Source of the DNA: Lactobacillaceae bacterium AF64-9pH9TA
GTDB taxonomy: Bacteria; Bacillota; Bacilli; Lactobacillales; Lactobacillaceae
Assembly (NCBI GenBank): GCA_027681045.1
Contig: JAQDCK010000007.1
Span: 1 to 64,000 of the forward strand
Reading direction: 5' to 3'
DNA length: 64,000 nucleotides
The position numbers and the translations under genes were made by a program. Of this stretch, positions 36,764 to 45,743 are shown piece after piece. Below the pieces are notes generated by a model, which made no database searches, had not been told where the DNA came from, and was given only the letters and a program-made list of their open reading frames with translations. How positions within the stretch are numbered: the stretch's first letter is position 1; each line of letters opens with the position of its first letter.

Positions 36764-37486
36764 CTAAACTTCTTCTACATATGCGCTGTCTGCTTCAAAT
36801 TCCTGGCCGGTCTTCTTTGCCCAGTCATACTCAGCCTGCGTCCGGCGCAAGTAGTTCGGCACGGCCTGGTCCGGATCAAGGACAGGAGCATTTACCGCCA
36901 AGCAGCCAATGGCACCGGCGTGCAGAAGGTTCTCTTCTCCTTCAGCCAGGCGCAGGTCCTTGTCAGCCAGCCCTGCTGCGATTTCTTCCTGGTACTTGCT
37001 GAAGTCGCTGCCGACAAAAATCACCTTTTGGTCTGGCAGGGCCGCTACTTGCTCTAAGAGCTCACTTAAGTGGTAGTGACCGTCTGCGATCACAGCTTCC
37101 TTGCCCCGGTAGGCACCGGAAAAGAAGTTCTTGTTTCTGGCGTCTAATGCCGCCACGATCAAGGCATCTTCACCGGCAAAGTTCTGGGCCAGGGCCTGTA
37201 AAGTTGAGACCCCAACCAGCTCTTTATTCAAAATGCTGGCAAACATCTTAGCCGTAGTCAAGCCAACTCTGAGGCCGGTATATGAACCAGGACCGATCGC
37301 CACCGCGAAACGGTCGATGTCTTTTAAAGCCAGGTCGTTTTCTGCCAGCAGGCTGGCAATATCTGGATCAAGGTCAACGCTGTGGTTGCGCTGGTTTTCC
37401 TCAATCTTTTCGCTGACCAAGTGGTCAGCTTCATTCAAGGCAACGCTCAAATCGCTCGTTGCCGTCGAAATGCTTAAAATCTTCAT
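36764..37486 (-). CDS. tsaB: t6A biosynthesis protein TsaB
   Basis: 240-residue ASKHA-fold partner of TsaD. MKILSISTATSDLSVALNE at the N-terminus and GPGSYTGLRVGLTTAKMFA (about residues 69-88) are the TsaB hallmarks; it lacks the TsaD metal histidines and is structural. Starts 17 bases downstream of the FolT gene, so it may be read from further upstream. Confidence 0.95.
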   Translation of the reverse strand: MKILSISTATSDLSVALNEADHLVSEKIEENQRNHSVDLDPDIASLLAENDLALKDIDRFAVAIGPGSYTGLRVGLTTAKMFASILNKELVGVSTLQALAQNFAGEDALIVAALDARNKNFFSGAYRGKEAVIADGHYHLSELLEQVAALPDQKVIFVGSDFSKYQEEIAAGLADKDLRLAEGEENLLHAGAIGCLAVNAPVLDPDQAVPNYLRRTQAEYDWAKKTGQEFEADSAYVEEV

Positions 37487-37503
37487 GCTCTAACTTTTAT
37501 TTC

Positions 37504-38034
37504 CTAAAATTTTCTACTCAGCTTGACCCGGGACAGGCCTTCCAGGACAAACCAAACCACGACCATCTGAATCCATGGAGTGATCATTTCCTTGAGGATC
37601 CGGCTGGACAAGGCGACCATAAAGTTGGCCCCGTACATCATGCTGACCCAAAGGGTGTTCAAGCCGATGTTGCAGATTACCGTGACGCAGATTACGGACG
37701 CGATGACCCGCCAAATCTGGATGGGCTTCTTGTACAAGAAGAAGCCGTAGATCATCGGCCCCAAGGCCGCGGTCAAGGTGTAACCGATAAAGAAGCCGCC
37801 CAGGTTACCAAAAATTGCAGATGAAACCAGGTCACTCAAGGCACCGCCGGCAAAGCCCCACCAAGGCCCGAACAAGTAGCCCAGCATGACGCTGCCGATA
37901 AAGCCCAGGCCCACCTGCAGGGTGGCATCCCCAACCTTAAACTGTCCCAAAACCACCTTGATGGCGATAACCATAGCCAGTAAGACCAGCTCCCGCAGTT
38001 CCAGCTTGCTGCTGACTTTTGATTCACTTTTCAC
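37504..38034 (-). CDS. folT: ECF transporter S component, FolT type (folate)
   Basis: 176-residue membrane protein with about six hydrophobic segments, the size of an ECF substrate-binding S component. The Ala-rich first helix (ELVLLAMVIAIKVVLGQFKVGD) with the AxxxA-like contact face and VGLGFIGSVMLGYLFGPWWGFAGGALSD match folate-family S components. It would bind folate and dock on the shared EcfAA'T module encoded elsewhere. No THF riboswitch is seen upstream. Between fat and tsaB on the same strand. Substrate assignment is by resemblance only. Confidence 0.78.
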   Translation of the reverse strand: MKSESKVSSKLELRELVLLAMVIAIKVVLGQFKVGDATLQVGLGFIGSVMLGYLFGPWWGFAGGALSDLVSSAIFGNLGGFFIGYTLTAALGPMIYGFFLYKKPIQIWRVIASVICVTVICNIGLNTLWVSMMYGANFMVALSSRILKEMITPWIQMVVVWFVLEGLSRVKLSRKF

Positions 38035-38076
38035 AAGACTGCCCTCCTAAAAAATAGCTTAACAAAAATAACTGAA

Positions 38077-38826
38077 TCAGTTTCTATTAAAACACATTTT
38101 TTGCCAGTTTACCTCACAAAGTGCCATAAGTTCACCTTGCCGGGTAATGGCGTGGCAGGTCTTAACAGCGCTCTCTTCCGTTTCCTGCATAACCTGGCAG
38201 GCAACTTCATCGCCGTATTTAATTTCCTTCTCAAACTTGATGGCCAGGTCTTTCGGCTCATGGCTGTTGACGAAGTCCCGGGGAAGGCTGTCGACGATCC
38301 AGTCCAAATAGTGGGCGTTGTTGACGTGGTGGTTGGAGTCCAGGTCATAGTAGTAGGCCCGGTAGACCTTCTCGTCTTTGTAATCGTCTTTTGACCGCAA
38401 TTTCTTAAAGCGGGGCATTTTAGCCAAAAGGGGTGCTCCCAATTCCTCAGCGATTTTATCATCACTGGGCAAAAGCTTCCGGCTCTTTAAATCAAACAAA
38501 ACCCACTGGCTGTGGGCAATTACCAGGTCTTCGCCTGCTTCGTCCTCAATGCCGAAGTCCCGGTAGGACAAAAAGCGGTTGTAACCAACCGCGTCGGTCC
38601 AGACCTTGACCTTTTGCCCGGCCCGGGGAAGGCTGGTAAATTCAAACTCGTACTGAGTGACTACCCAGCCCCTGCCCCGCTCTTTCATGGCGCTAGCCCC
38701 GCCTAAAGTTGGCGCCAGCTGCCCTTCAGAGCTTTCCATCATGAGGTCGATCATTCTAGGCAATTTCAGCTGGCCGCTTTCCCCGCAGTCAGCGTATTCC
38801 AGCTGGTAATCCTTGTAGTATCTCAT
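38077..38826 (-). CDS. acyl-ACP thioesterase
   Basis: 249-residue double-hotdog thioesterase that releases fatty acids from acyl-carrier protein. The catalytic segment DLDSNHHVNNAHYLDW (about residues 160-175) has the Asn/His residues of the FatA/B family, and the N-terminal hotdog contains GRGWVVTQYEFEF. Overlaps the rsmI stop by four bases and ends the dnaX-rsmI string. Its role, membrane lipid tuning or fatty acid release, is inference. Confidence 0.9.
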   Translation of the reverse strand: MRYYKDYQLEYADCGESGQLKLPRMIDLMMESSEGQLAPTLGGASAMKERGRGWVVTQYEFEFTSLPRAGQKVKVWTDAVGYNRFLSYRDFGIEDEAGEDLVIAHSQWVLFDLKSRKLLPSDDKIAEELGAPLLAKMPRFKKLRSKDDYKDEKVYRAYYYDLDSNHHVNNAHYLDWIVDSLPRDFVNSHEPKDLAIKFEKEIKYGDEVACQVMQETEESAVKTCHAITRQGELMALCEVNWQKMCFNRN

Positions 38827-39686
38827 TTTGCCCCCTCCTGGTGGTAGCGGTCATAGAGCTCGTTTTTGGAAACGCCCTGGCTCTTGGCCACCTGCTTGAT
38901 GGCATCCTTTTTAGACGCGCCTTGGGCTACTTGCTCTTTGACCAGCTTAACCAGGTCAGCCCAGTCCAGGGTCTTTTCTTCCGTGTTTGGCGACACCAAA
39001 ACGACGAACTCGCCCCGGGGGTCGACTTCTTTAAAGTGCTGGATGACTTCTTCCAGGCTGCCGCGGACAAATTCTTCATGAATCTTGGTCAGTTCTCTGG
39101 CACAGACGATCTGCCGGCCGCCTGGCAAAACTTCCGCCATTTGCTCTAAGGTCTTCAAGAGCCGGTGGGGAGCCTCATAAAAGATCGAAGTCGCTCTTGA
39201 TGCATTAATTTCTTCCAAAAAGGGCCGCTGCTGGCTGGCCTTGCGGGGCAAAAAGCCGTAGTAGGTAAAGGGCTGCCCGTCAAAGCCGGAAGCGATCAAG
39301 GCCGTGGCAAAAGCCGACGGGCCCGGCAGGGGAACGACTGGAACATTATTCTTGATGCATTCCTGGACCAAAATATAGCCGGGATCGGAAATCACCGGCA
39401 TGCCGGCATCGCTGATCTCGGCGATTGTCGCCCCCTCCTGCATCAACTTGACCAGTTCCGGCGCCTTTTCTTTAGAGTTGAACTTGTGAAAGGCCACCAT
39501 CTTGTTGTGAATACCTAGCCGGTCCAGCATGATCCCGCTGGTTCTGGTATCTTCAGCGGCAATGTAGTCAGCCTCTTCCAAAATCCGCTTAGCCCGGATC
39601 GTAATGTCTTCCAGGTTGCCGATGGGAGTAGGCACCAAGTAGAGCTTGCCCTGCTGGTCATCCGCGTAGCTGTGTTGCGTTTGCAT
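38823..39686 (-). CDS. rsmI: 16S rRNA (cytidine1402-2'-O)-methyltransferase RsmI
   Basis: 287-residue tetrapyrrole-methylase-fold enzyme that methylates C1402 in the ribosomal P site. VPTPIGNLEDITIRAKRIL (about residues 18-36), AEDTRTSGIML, ISDAGMPVISDPGY and PLPGPSAFATALIASG motifs are all present. The ATG overlaps the yabA stop by one base. Confidence 0.97.
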   Translation of the reverse strand: MQTQHSYADDQQGKLYLVPTPIGNLEDITIRAKRILEEADYIAAEDTRTSGIMLDRLGIHNKMVAFHKFNSKEKAPELVKLMQEGATIAEISDAGMPVISDPGYILVQECIKNNVPVVPLPGPSAFATALIASGFDGQPFTYYGFLPRKASQQRPFLEEINASRATSIFYEAPHRLLKTLEQMAEVLPGGRQIVCARELTKIHEEFVRGSLEEVIQHFKEVDPRGEFVVLVSPNTEEKTLDWADLVKLVKEQVAQGASKKDAIKQVAKSQGVSKNELYDRYHQEGAK

Positions 39687-40018
39687 TATTTGTGCACCGA
39701 CTTCTTTCCAAAATTATCCAAAATATCCAGGCAAAACATGCAGTCCGCGCTGGGATCCCGGTGGGTCCCGTAGTACATGTTGCAAATATGGTAGCCAGAT
39801 TGGTAGATCTGCTTGAGCATGGCCATCCCGCTCTGGCTCTTGCCTTCGTGTTCTTTAACCGTCAATTTGTCCAGCTTCTCGCGCAAAAGCTGGTTTTCAA
39901 CCTTGAGCTCGGTATTTTCCTTCAAGCTCTCCAGCATCTCCTGCTGCAGGGAGTCCATGCTCTTGAGCATGCGCTCCATCTGCTGCTGCAGCTGCTGCAA
40001 TTTAGTATATGGGTCCAC
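39686..40018 (-). CDS. yabA: replication initiation control protein YabA
   Basis: 110-residue regulator that tethers DnaA and the clamp DnaN to limit initiation. The N-terminal half is a coiled coil (KLQQLQQQMERMLKSMDSLQ, NTELKVENQLLREKL), and the C-terminal zinc tetrahedron is HICNMYYG ... CMFC (H-x-C and CxxC). GTG at 40018 gives the family-like N-terminus DPYTKLQQL; a GTG nine codons earlier would overlap holB and looks less likely. Confidence 0.9.
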   Translation of the reverse strand: MDPYTKLQQLQQQMERMLKSMDSLQQEMLESLKENTELKVENQLLREKLDKLTVKEHEGKSQSGMAMLKQIYQSGYHICNMYYGTHRDPSADCMFCLDILDNFGKKSVHK

Positions 40019-40032
40019 TTTCCTTACCGCCT

Positions 40033-40905
40033 TTACTGCTGCCACTTTAAGGCTAAATAGTCCAAATTGTTCAAAAAGCCGACATTACTCTGCCGCATCT
40101 GGTCAACCCGCATGAGATCCGCCAAAAAGTCGGCCGCTTCCTGGTAGTCACCCTTCTCCAGGTCCTTTTCGCCCCACTTCTTGAGCAAAATCCAGACATA
40201 CTTCTCCCAGGCCTTGGTCCCTTGTTTTTGCTTCTTAACCAGGCCCGCCAGCTGGTGGGCGGACACGATGGCCAAAGAATCATGCTCGCGGAGCTCCTGG
40301 TAAAAGTATTTGACCGCCTGGTCAATTTCCTGGCTGCTTTTAACCTGGTCAACTTCTTCCTTGCTCATGCCGTTGGCCAAAAGGAGCCTGTCCCTACTGG
40401 AAGCGGCTTGCTGGCCGAAATTGATAATCTGGGTTCTGGACTTGATCGTCGGCAGAATCTGCCCGCCATTATTGGCAATTAGGAAGGTGACTACCGGAGC
40501 GGCTGGCTCTTCCAGCAGGTTGAGCAGGGCGTTTGAGGCCGGCAGGGTCAGCTTCTGGGCATGGTTGATCACGAAGTAGCGCCGGTCGCCTTCCAGAGGG
40601 CTCTTGGCTAATTCCTGCTTAAGCGGCCGGATCTGGTCAATCGCAATCGACTGCTTGTTTTCTTCCGTATCGATCAAAAAGACGTCCGGGTGGTTGCCTT
40701 CTAGAATCCGCCGGCAGGCCGGGCAGGTCCCGTCCGGTTTCTCTTGGCCCGTGCAGTTCACATAGCAGATCAGCCAGTAGGCCGTGTTTAAGGCTTCCCC
40801 CTCATCGCTTGACAAGAGCAGGTAAGCATGCGACAGCTGCCCCCGGTCCTGGGCCTGCTTGAGCTGCCGGGATTCAGACCCGCCAATTTGTTTTATATCC
40901 AGCAT
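40033..40905 (-). CDS. holB: DNA polymerase III delta' subunit
   Basis: 290-residue clamp-loader subunit with AAA+ fold. Zinc-binding CTGQEKPDGTCPACRRI, SIDQIRPLKQEL and LLNLLEEPAAPVVTFL segments match HolB; the P-loop area (HAYLLLSSDEGEAL) is degenerate as expected for delta'. One-base overlap with the upstream darA gene. Located in the conserved tmk-darA-holB-yabA order. Confidence 0.95.
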   Translation of the reverse strand: MLDIKQIGGSESRQLKQAQDRGQLSHAYLLLSSDEGEALNTAYWLICYVNCTGQEKPDGTCPACRRILEGNHPDVFLIDTEENKQSIAIDQIRPLKQELAKSPLEGDRRYFVINHAQKLTLPASNALLNLLEEPAAPVVTFLIANNGGQILPTIKSRTQIINFGQQAASSRDRLLLANGMSKEEVDQVKSSQEIDQAVKYFYQELREHDSLAIVSAHQLAGLVKKQKQGTKAWEKYVWILLKKWGEKDLEKGDYQEAADFLADLMRVDQMRQSNVGFLNNLDYLALKWQQ

Positions 40906-41231
40906 TAAAAGCGGAGGTACTGGTCAACCGGCAAGACAAAGACCGTCGCGCCGCCGACCGTGATGTTGACCGGTTCAATCGGCTGCTCGAAGGAAATGCC
41001 TGGGTGCAGGCCCGGGTTGATCGTTTCTTCTCTGGTTTGGGAATGGTCTTCGATCAGCTTTAAAACGCCGTCGACGTCTTCATCTTCCACCCCAAGCAAG
41101 AAGGTGGTGTTGCCTTCGCGCAAAAAGCCGCCCGTTGACGCCAGTTTAGTGGCGCCGACATTGTTATCGACAAAAGCTGCCTGCAGGCGCTTGGCGTCTT
41201 TAGACTGGACAATGGCAATGATCAGTTTCAT
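40905..41231 (-). CDS. darA: cyclic-di-AMP receptor (PII-like, DarA/PstA/YaaQ)
   Basis: 108-residue PII-like protein. MKLIIAIVQSKDAKRLQAAF, NVGATKLASTGGFLREGNTTFLLGV and the C-terminal GGATVFVLPVDQYLRF match the c-di-AMP-binding DarA/PstA trimer. It senses c-di-AMP but its downstream targets are unknown in most species. Between tmk and holB, the usual place. Confidence 0.95.
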   Translation of the reverse strand: MKLIIAIVQSKDAKRLQAAFVDNNVGATKLASTGGFLREGNTTFLLGVEDEDVDGVLKLIEDHSQTREETINPGLHPGISFEQPIEPVNITVGGATVFVLPVDQYLRF

Positions 41232-41242
41232 CTTGATCCCCC

Positions 41243-41881
41243 CTAAAACAATTCTGGAAATATGCTTTTCACCAGTTTAACACTTGTGGCCACAACTTGC
41301 GGCAAATCTTGACTCGCATCGACCACTTTTACCCGGTCCGGATGAGCCTGGTTGACCTTTTGGTAGCCCCGGTAGACTTCTTCATGGAAGGCCAGCTTCT
41401 CTTGTTCCAGCCGGTCTTCGCTGCCTGACCGGGCCTTGGCGATTCTGGCCAGGCCCTGGGCTGGGTCCAGATCCAAAAAGATGGTCAAGTCCGGCTCTAA
41501 GTTGCCGGTGGCAAAGGCGTTGATCTGGGCTACTTCTTCAATCCCCAGTCCCCGTCCCTGGCCCTGGTAGGCCAAAGAAGAGTCAACAAAGCGGTCGGAG
41601 ATGACCAGGTCCCCCCGCTTTAAAGCCGGGTTGATGATCTCGCTGACATGCTGGGAACGGCTGGCCGCGTAGAGCAGGGCCTCAGTCTTGGCATTCATTT
41701 CCGTATTGGCCGGGTCCAGGATGATGTCGCGGATTTTTTCCGCGATTTTTGACCCGCCTGGCTCCCGCGTTACTAAAATTTCCCGCTTGCACTGGCCCTG
41801 AATGGCCTTGACGACTTCATTGATCACTGTCGTTTTGCCGGCGCCGTCGGGACCTTCAAAAGTGATAAAGTAACCTTGCAT
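41243..41881 (-). CDS. tmk: thymidylate kinase
   Basis: 212-residue dTMP kinase. P-loop [13 protein letters not shown] (residues 8-20), DR-motif [15 protein letters not shown] and the LID region [11 protein letters not shown] are intact. Supplies dTDP for DNA synthesis. A hairpin separates it from yaaL upstream, which may reduce readthrough from the dnaX unit. Confidence 0.97.
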   Translation of the reverse strand: MQGYFITFEGPDGAGKTTVINEVVKAIQGQCKREILVTREPGGSKIAEKIRDIILDPANTEMNAKTEALLYAASRSQHVSEIINPALKRGDLVISDRFVDSSLAYQGQGRGLGIEEVAQINAFATGNLEPDLTIFLDLDPAQGLARIAKARSGSEDRLEQEKLAFHEEVYRGYQKVNQAHPDRVKVVDASQDLPQVVATSVKLVKSIFPELF

Positions 41882-41971
41882 TTGTACTTGCCTCCTATCT
41901 ACCTATTTTACAGAACTAAGGCTAGTATTTACAGAGTTAACTTCCCACTAAATCTAGTAGGTAAAATTCAT

Positions 41972-42003
41972 AAAAAAATAATCCCCCGAAACTGGGAGAT
42001 TAT
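41972..42003 (-). terminator. terminator after yaaL
   Basis: Minus-strand ATAATCTCCC / GGGGGATTAT hairpin followed by TTTTTTA, eight bases beyond the yaaL stop and before tmk. Confidence 0.75.
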
Positions 42004-42010
42004 CAGTTTT

Positions 42011-42247
42011 TTATTGGGAAATGGCGTTGGTCACACCGGTGTAAGAAGCATGACGGTAGCGGGCCTCATCGTATAAAAAGGCGTACTCAGCTCTTAAAAT
42101 CTTGTCTGCCACGATATTGTCATCAGACATATCCAGGGTCGTGTTGTCCAAACCCTTGTTGAGGCTGATTTCCTGCTGCAGCTTTTCTACCAAAGCCATC
42201 AGCTTCGCATCTTCTGCTTGCTTGATTTTGTCGCTGTGCTTACTCAT
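42011..42247 (-). CDS. yaaL: YaaL family protein (DUF2508)
   Basis: 78-residue soluble, largely helical protein of the DUF2508/YaaL family, recognised by its AEYAFLYDEARYRHA segment and its place directly after recR. Function unknown. One-base gap to recR; a terminator follows. Confidence 0.85.
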   Translation of the reverse strand: MSKHSDKIKQAEDAKLMALVEKLQQEISLNKGLDNTTLDMSDDNIVADKILRAEYAFLYDEARYRHASYTGVTNAISQ

Positions 42248-42248
42248 G

Positions 42249-42848
42249 CTATAACTCCGTTCTACCTTGAACTGCCCGCTTCAAAGTGATCAAGTTGGCG
42301 TACTCAATGTCTGAGCCGACCGCCAGGCCCGCAGCCAGCCGGGTAACCTTAAGGCCAGCCGGTTTGATCAAGCGGGAAATGTACATGGCCGTTGACTCCC
42401 CTTCCGGGGTGGAATTAAGGGCCAGGATGACTTCTTTGGCATCATCGTTTTTCTGCAAACGGACGATCAAAGACTTGATGTTGATCTGCTCCGGCCCGAT
42501 CCCGTCCATCGGAGACAAGACCCCGTGCAGGACATGGTAGAGGCCGTCATATTCGCCCATGTTTTCGAAGGCCATTACGTCTTTTGCTTCTTCAACCACC
42601 ATGATGGTTGACCGGTCCCGGGCAGGATTGCTGCAGATGGCGCAAGGGTCCTGCTCGGTGATGTTGCCGCAGATTGAGCACTGACGCAGTTTTTCCTTAA
42701 CGTCGACTAAAGAACGGGCGAATTCGTCCACGTCTTCTTTAGGCATATCCATGGCGTAAAAGGCCAGGCGGGTCGCCGTTTTTTCACCGATGCCCGGCAG
42801 TTTCATGAAGGAATCGATCAAGCGGGCGATTGGCAATGGGTATTGCAA
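42249..42848 (-). CDS. recR: recombination mediator RecR
   Basis: 199-residue RecFOR component. Helix-hairpin-helix [15 protein letters not shown], four-cysteine zinc motif [16 protein letters not shown], and Toprim domain ([27 protein letters not shown]) are in order. One base downstream of ybaB and coupled to it. Confidence 0.97.
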   Translation of the reverse strand: MQYPLPIARLIDSFMKLPGIGEKTATRLAFYAMDMPKEDVDEFARSLVDVKEKLRQCSICGNITEQDPCAICSNPARDRSTIMVVEEAKDVMAFENMGEYDGLYHVLHGVLSPMDGIGPEQINIKSLIVRLQKNDDAKEVILALNSTPEGESTAMYISRLIKPAGLKVTRLAAGLAVGSDIEYANLITLKRAVQGRTEL

Positions 42849-42849
42849 A

Positions 42850-43179
42850 TTACATCAGGCCTTTCGTGTACTTGCCCAGGCTCTGTTGGGTTGCCTGGTC
42901 GATCTGCTTCAAGCCCTTGTTAACAGCGTCGATAACCAGGTCTTCCAGCATGTCCGGGTCATCCGGGTCAATGGCTTCCGGCTTGATGGACAAGCTCTTT
43001 AAAGTCCGGTCGCCGGTGAAAGTAGCCACTACCATGTCGTCAGCTGCCTTGCCGGTGAATTCCTGGGTCGTGATGTTTTCCTGTTCCTGGGCCATTTGTT
43101 CCTGCAGCTTCTTGGCTTGCTTCATCATCTGTTGCATGTTAATGCCGCCCATTCCTGGGAAAGCTGGTCTCTTGCTCAT
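42850..43179 (-). CDS. nucleoid-associated protein YbaB/EbfC
   Basis: 109-residue DNA-binding protein of the YbaB/EbfC family. The N-terminal Gly/Met/Gln-rich part ([21 protein letters not shown]) and the [27 protein letters not shown] core are typical. Sits between dnaX and recR as in most bacteria; probably coats DNA as a dimer. Confidence 0.95.
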   Translation of the reverse strand: MSKRPAFPGMGGINMQQMMKQAKKLQEQMAQEQENITTQEFTGKAADDMVVATFTGDRTLKSLSIKPEAIDPDDPDMLEDLVIDAVNKGLKQIDQATQQSLGKYTKGLM

Positions 43180-43250
43180 GAAAAAATCTCCTTTTACTAT
43201 TTCGTTTTTATCTGCTTAATTTTAACGCGAAAAAAGTTTTTTGGCGAATA

Positions 43251-45074
43251 TTAGTCCTTAACCTGGGCCAAAGGGCCGAAAAGCTCTTCTGCCTTGGTCA
43301 CGATCGCGTCATCTGCCGCTTCTTCCGGCGGCGCCTGATCCGGCAAAGGCGGCTCAGGAGCTGCTTCTTCTGCCGGCTGGGCTTGGGCTGGCTGGGCCTT
43401 GGCCCGGAGCTGACTGGCATGTTCTTTGATAAAGGCCTGGCGGATTTTGGGCCATGCCTTTTCGTCAACGATGGCGATGGTCCAGCTCTCCTTGGTCAAT
43501 TGCTCCAGGTCAGCTTTGAGGGTTGCTAAAAATTCCTGAGGATTTGTAGCCAGCTGCCAGGCCCGGGACTGGCTGGACAAAAGGACCGCCCGGTCGCTGG
43601 CCGCGATCGGCTGCAAAAAGCCCAAGACCGTCTTGGCCGGCTCTTCCAGCATGCTTGGCAAGTCCCGGTCCCAGAGGTTGCGGGCTTCAGCTAAGCCGGG
43701 CTTGGTGGCCTGGCTTAAGACGGCGTAGATCTCTTCTTTGCTGCTGGTGATCTCTGCCTGCAGGCTTTCAGCTTGCTGCTGCTTTTCCGCTGCCTGCTGA
43801 GCCACTTCGGTTGCCCCGCCCTTTTGCGTGTAGAGCTGCTGGTTGAGCTGGAAGACATGGCGGGGGCTGAAGGCCTGGCTTGGCCGCTGACTCAGCTGCT
43901 GAACCTGCTGGGTCAGCTGGTGGACTTGTTCTTTCAAGGCCTTGATCTGCCGCTCGATGGCCGGGTTGCTGGCCGCGGAAGCAACTTGCTGGCCTGCCTG
44001 GCTGTTTTGCCGCTTTTGGCCGGCCTGGACTAAAAAGACTTCCAAGGGAATCTGCTGCTGGTTGGTAAAGCGGAGGCTGCCCAAGGCGTCATTAGCCTGG
44101 TCAATGATCTGGCTGAAGCGGTCCGGGCTTTGCTGGGCAATTTCTTGGGCAAAACCGTCTGTCAGGAATTCCCCCTGCCCTGTTTTGGTAAAAAGCATGG
44201 CCTGGACGGTCAAGCTGATAATTTCATTTAAGATGTTTTGGGCGCTGGCCCCGTCCTGGATGGCGGACTTAGCCAAATCCAGGGCCGCCTGGCTGTCCCC
44301 GTTTAAGAGGGCCAAAAGGAGCTTTTCGACTTGCTCCTGGGCGGCGAAACCGGTGACTTCCAGGGCGTCCTCGTAGCGGACACTGCTTTTTTCAAAAGAA
44401 AGGAGCTGGTCCAAAATACTCAAGGCATCCCGCATCCCCCCGTCGGCGACTTGGGCGATGACCTTTAAGGCCTTGTCCTCATATTCGACCCCTTCCTGGC
44501 CCAGGATGTATTCCATCCGCTTGACCATGGCCTCATTTGAGAAGCGCTTGAAGTTGTAGCGCTGGGTTCTGGAAATGATAGTGGCCGGCACCTTCTGCAG
44601 TTCAGTCGTCGCCAAAATAAAGACGACGCTGGCTGGCGGTTCTTCCAAAGTCTTCAAAAGGGCGTTGAAGGCCGAAATCGACAGCATGTGGACTTCGTCA
44701 ATGATATAAACCTTGTACTTGCCTTCAGTTGGGGCATAGTGAACCTTGTCTAAAAGGTCGCGGATTTCGTCAACGCTGTTGTTTGAGGCCGCGTCCATTT
44801 CGATGATATCCGGCATTGCCCCCCGGTCGGCGGCCAGGCAGTTGCTGCACTCGTTGCAAGGTTCGCCCTCTTGCAGGTTTAAACAGTTCAAGGCCTTGGC
44901 AAAAATCTTGGCGCAGGAGGTCTTCCCCGTCCCCCGCGGGCCGGCAAAAAGGAAGGCATGCGATACCTTGCCGCGGATAAGTGAATTCTTGAGGGTATCG
45001 GTAATGGCTTCCTGCCCGACCACATCATCAAAGGTGCGCGGGCGCCATTTGCGATACAAAGCTTGATAAGCCAT
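43251..45074 (-). CDS. dnaX: DNA polymerase III subunits gamma/tau
   Basis: 607-residue clamp-loader ATPase. Walker A AGPRGTGKTS (about residues 44-53), zinc cysteines CLNLQEGEPCNECSNC, Walker B VYIIDEVHML and sensor-1 TTELQKVP are complete. Domain III follows to ~370, then a Gln-rich region and tau-like C-terminus. I see no clear frameshift signal for a shorter gamma form. First gene of the dnaX-ybaB-recR-yaaL unit, preceded by the SRP RNA. Confidence 0.96.
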   Translation of the reverse strand: MAYQALYRKWRPRTFDDVVGQEAITDTLKNSLIRGKVSHAFLFAGPRGTGKTSCAKIFAKALNCLNLQEGEPCNECSNCLAADRGAMPDIIEMDAASNNSVDEIRDLLDKVHYAPTEGKYKVYIIDEVHMLSISAFNALLKTLEEPPASVVFILATTELQKVPATIISRTQRYNFKRFSNEAMVKRMEYILGQEGVEYEDKALKVIAQVADGGMRDALSILDQLLSFEKSSVRYEDALEVTGFAAQEQVEKLLLALLNGDSQAALDLAKSAIQDGASAQNILNEIISLTVQAMLFTKTGQGEFLTDGFAQEIAQQSPDRFSQIIDQANDALGSLRFTNQQQIPLEVFLVQAGQKRQNSQAGQQVASAASNPAIERQIKALKEQVHQLTQQVQQLSQRPSQAFSPRHVFQLNQQLYTQKGGATEVAQQAAEKQQQAESLQAEITSSKEEIYAVLSQATKPGLAEARNLWDRDLPSMLEEPAKTVLGFLQPIAASDRAVLLSSQSRAWQLATNPQEFLATLKADLEQLTKESWTIAIVDEKAWPKIRQAFIKEHASQLRAKAQPAQAQPAEEAAPEPPLPDQAPPEEAADDAIVTKAEELFGPLAQVKD

Positions 45075-45091
45075 ACATTCTCCCCGTAATG

Positions 45092-45122
45092 AAAAAGCTC
45101 CTAGCCCCGAAGAGCTAAGAGC
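45092..45122 (-). terminator. terminator of the SRP RNA gene
   Basis: Minus-strand GCTCTTAGC / GCTAGGAGC hairpin followed by TTTTT, between the SRP RNA and the dnaX start. Confidence 0.78.
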
Positions 45123-45134
45123 CTGTTAATTGCT

Positions 45135-45220
45135 AAATAAAGGGCACATGCCCAAGCGACCTTAGTGCTGCTACCTTCCGGTCCTGACACGCTTCGGAGG
45201 TCGAACATTGCCCAACAAAT
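45135..45220 (-). ncRNA. ffs: signal recognition particle RNA (small bacterial 4.5S type)
   Basis: The conserved apical domain reads GTCAGGACCGGAAGGTAGCA on the minus strand (around 45190-45170), the hallmark SRP RNA loop with GGAA tetraloop. The flanks GGGCA (45213-45209) and TGCCC (near 45142) close the long helix. Core spans 45142-45213; exact ends are approximate. It binds Ffh for co-translational targeting. Located between tadA and dnaX, the classical Firmicutes position. Confidence 0.93.
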
Positions 45221-45233
45221 ATTGTAACCTAAA

Positions 45234-45743
45234 CTAATCCTTTTGGCAATTTTCCTGGGCTTTTTTTGCTAATTTTTGCTTGCGGCGGATTTCCCGGAAG
45301 AAATCTTTCAAAAGCTGGGCTCCTTGCTCCTTGTAAAGACCCCGGATGACCTTGGGATGGTGGTTGAATTTTTCCACGCTGAAGAGGTCGACCACGCTGC
45401 CGGCAGCGCCAGCTTTGGGGTCCATAGCCGCGAAGTAGACTTCCTTGATCCGGGAGTTGATAATGGCCCCGGCGCACATAGCGCAAGGCTCCAGGGTAAC
45501 AAACAGGCTGCAATCGATTAAGCGCCAGGAGTCAAGCTTTTGACAGGCCTCTTTAATGGCCAGGATTTCGGCATGGGCCGTCCCGTCTTCATCCAGCTCC
45601 CGCCTATTGTAACCCCGGCCGATAATCTGCCCGTCTGGGCCCACGACAACGGCCCCAATGGGAACTTCGTCTTGCCGGCGGGCCTTCTCAGCTTCCGCAA
45701 AGGCGGCCTCCATGTAGGTCTTTTTTTCTTCGCTTGAATACAT
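45234..45743 (-). CDS. tadA: tRNA-adenosine(34) deaminase
   Basis: 169-residue zinc deaminase making inosine at the wobble position of tRNA-Arg(ACG). Zinc motif HAEILAI (His, catalytic Glu) and PCAMC (two Cys) are intact, with the family GAVVV and FNHHPKV segments. The ATG overlaps the methyltransferase stop by one base. Confidence 0.95.
   Translation of the reverse strand: MYSSEEKKTYMEAAFAEAEKARRQDEVPIGAVVVGPDGQIIGRGYNRRELDEDGTAHAEILAIKEACQKLDSWRLIDCSLFVTLEPCAMCAGAIINSRIKEVYFAAMDPKAGAAGSVVDLFSVEKFNHHPKVIRGLYKEQGAQLLKDFFREIRRKQKLAKKAQENCQKD

Noticed and set aside
43251..45074. Programmed frameshift in dnaX for a gamma form
   Set aside because: No A-AAA-AAG-type slippery run followed by a stem was found in the coding frame.
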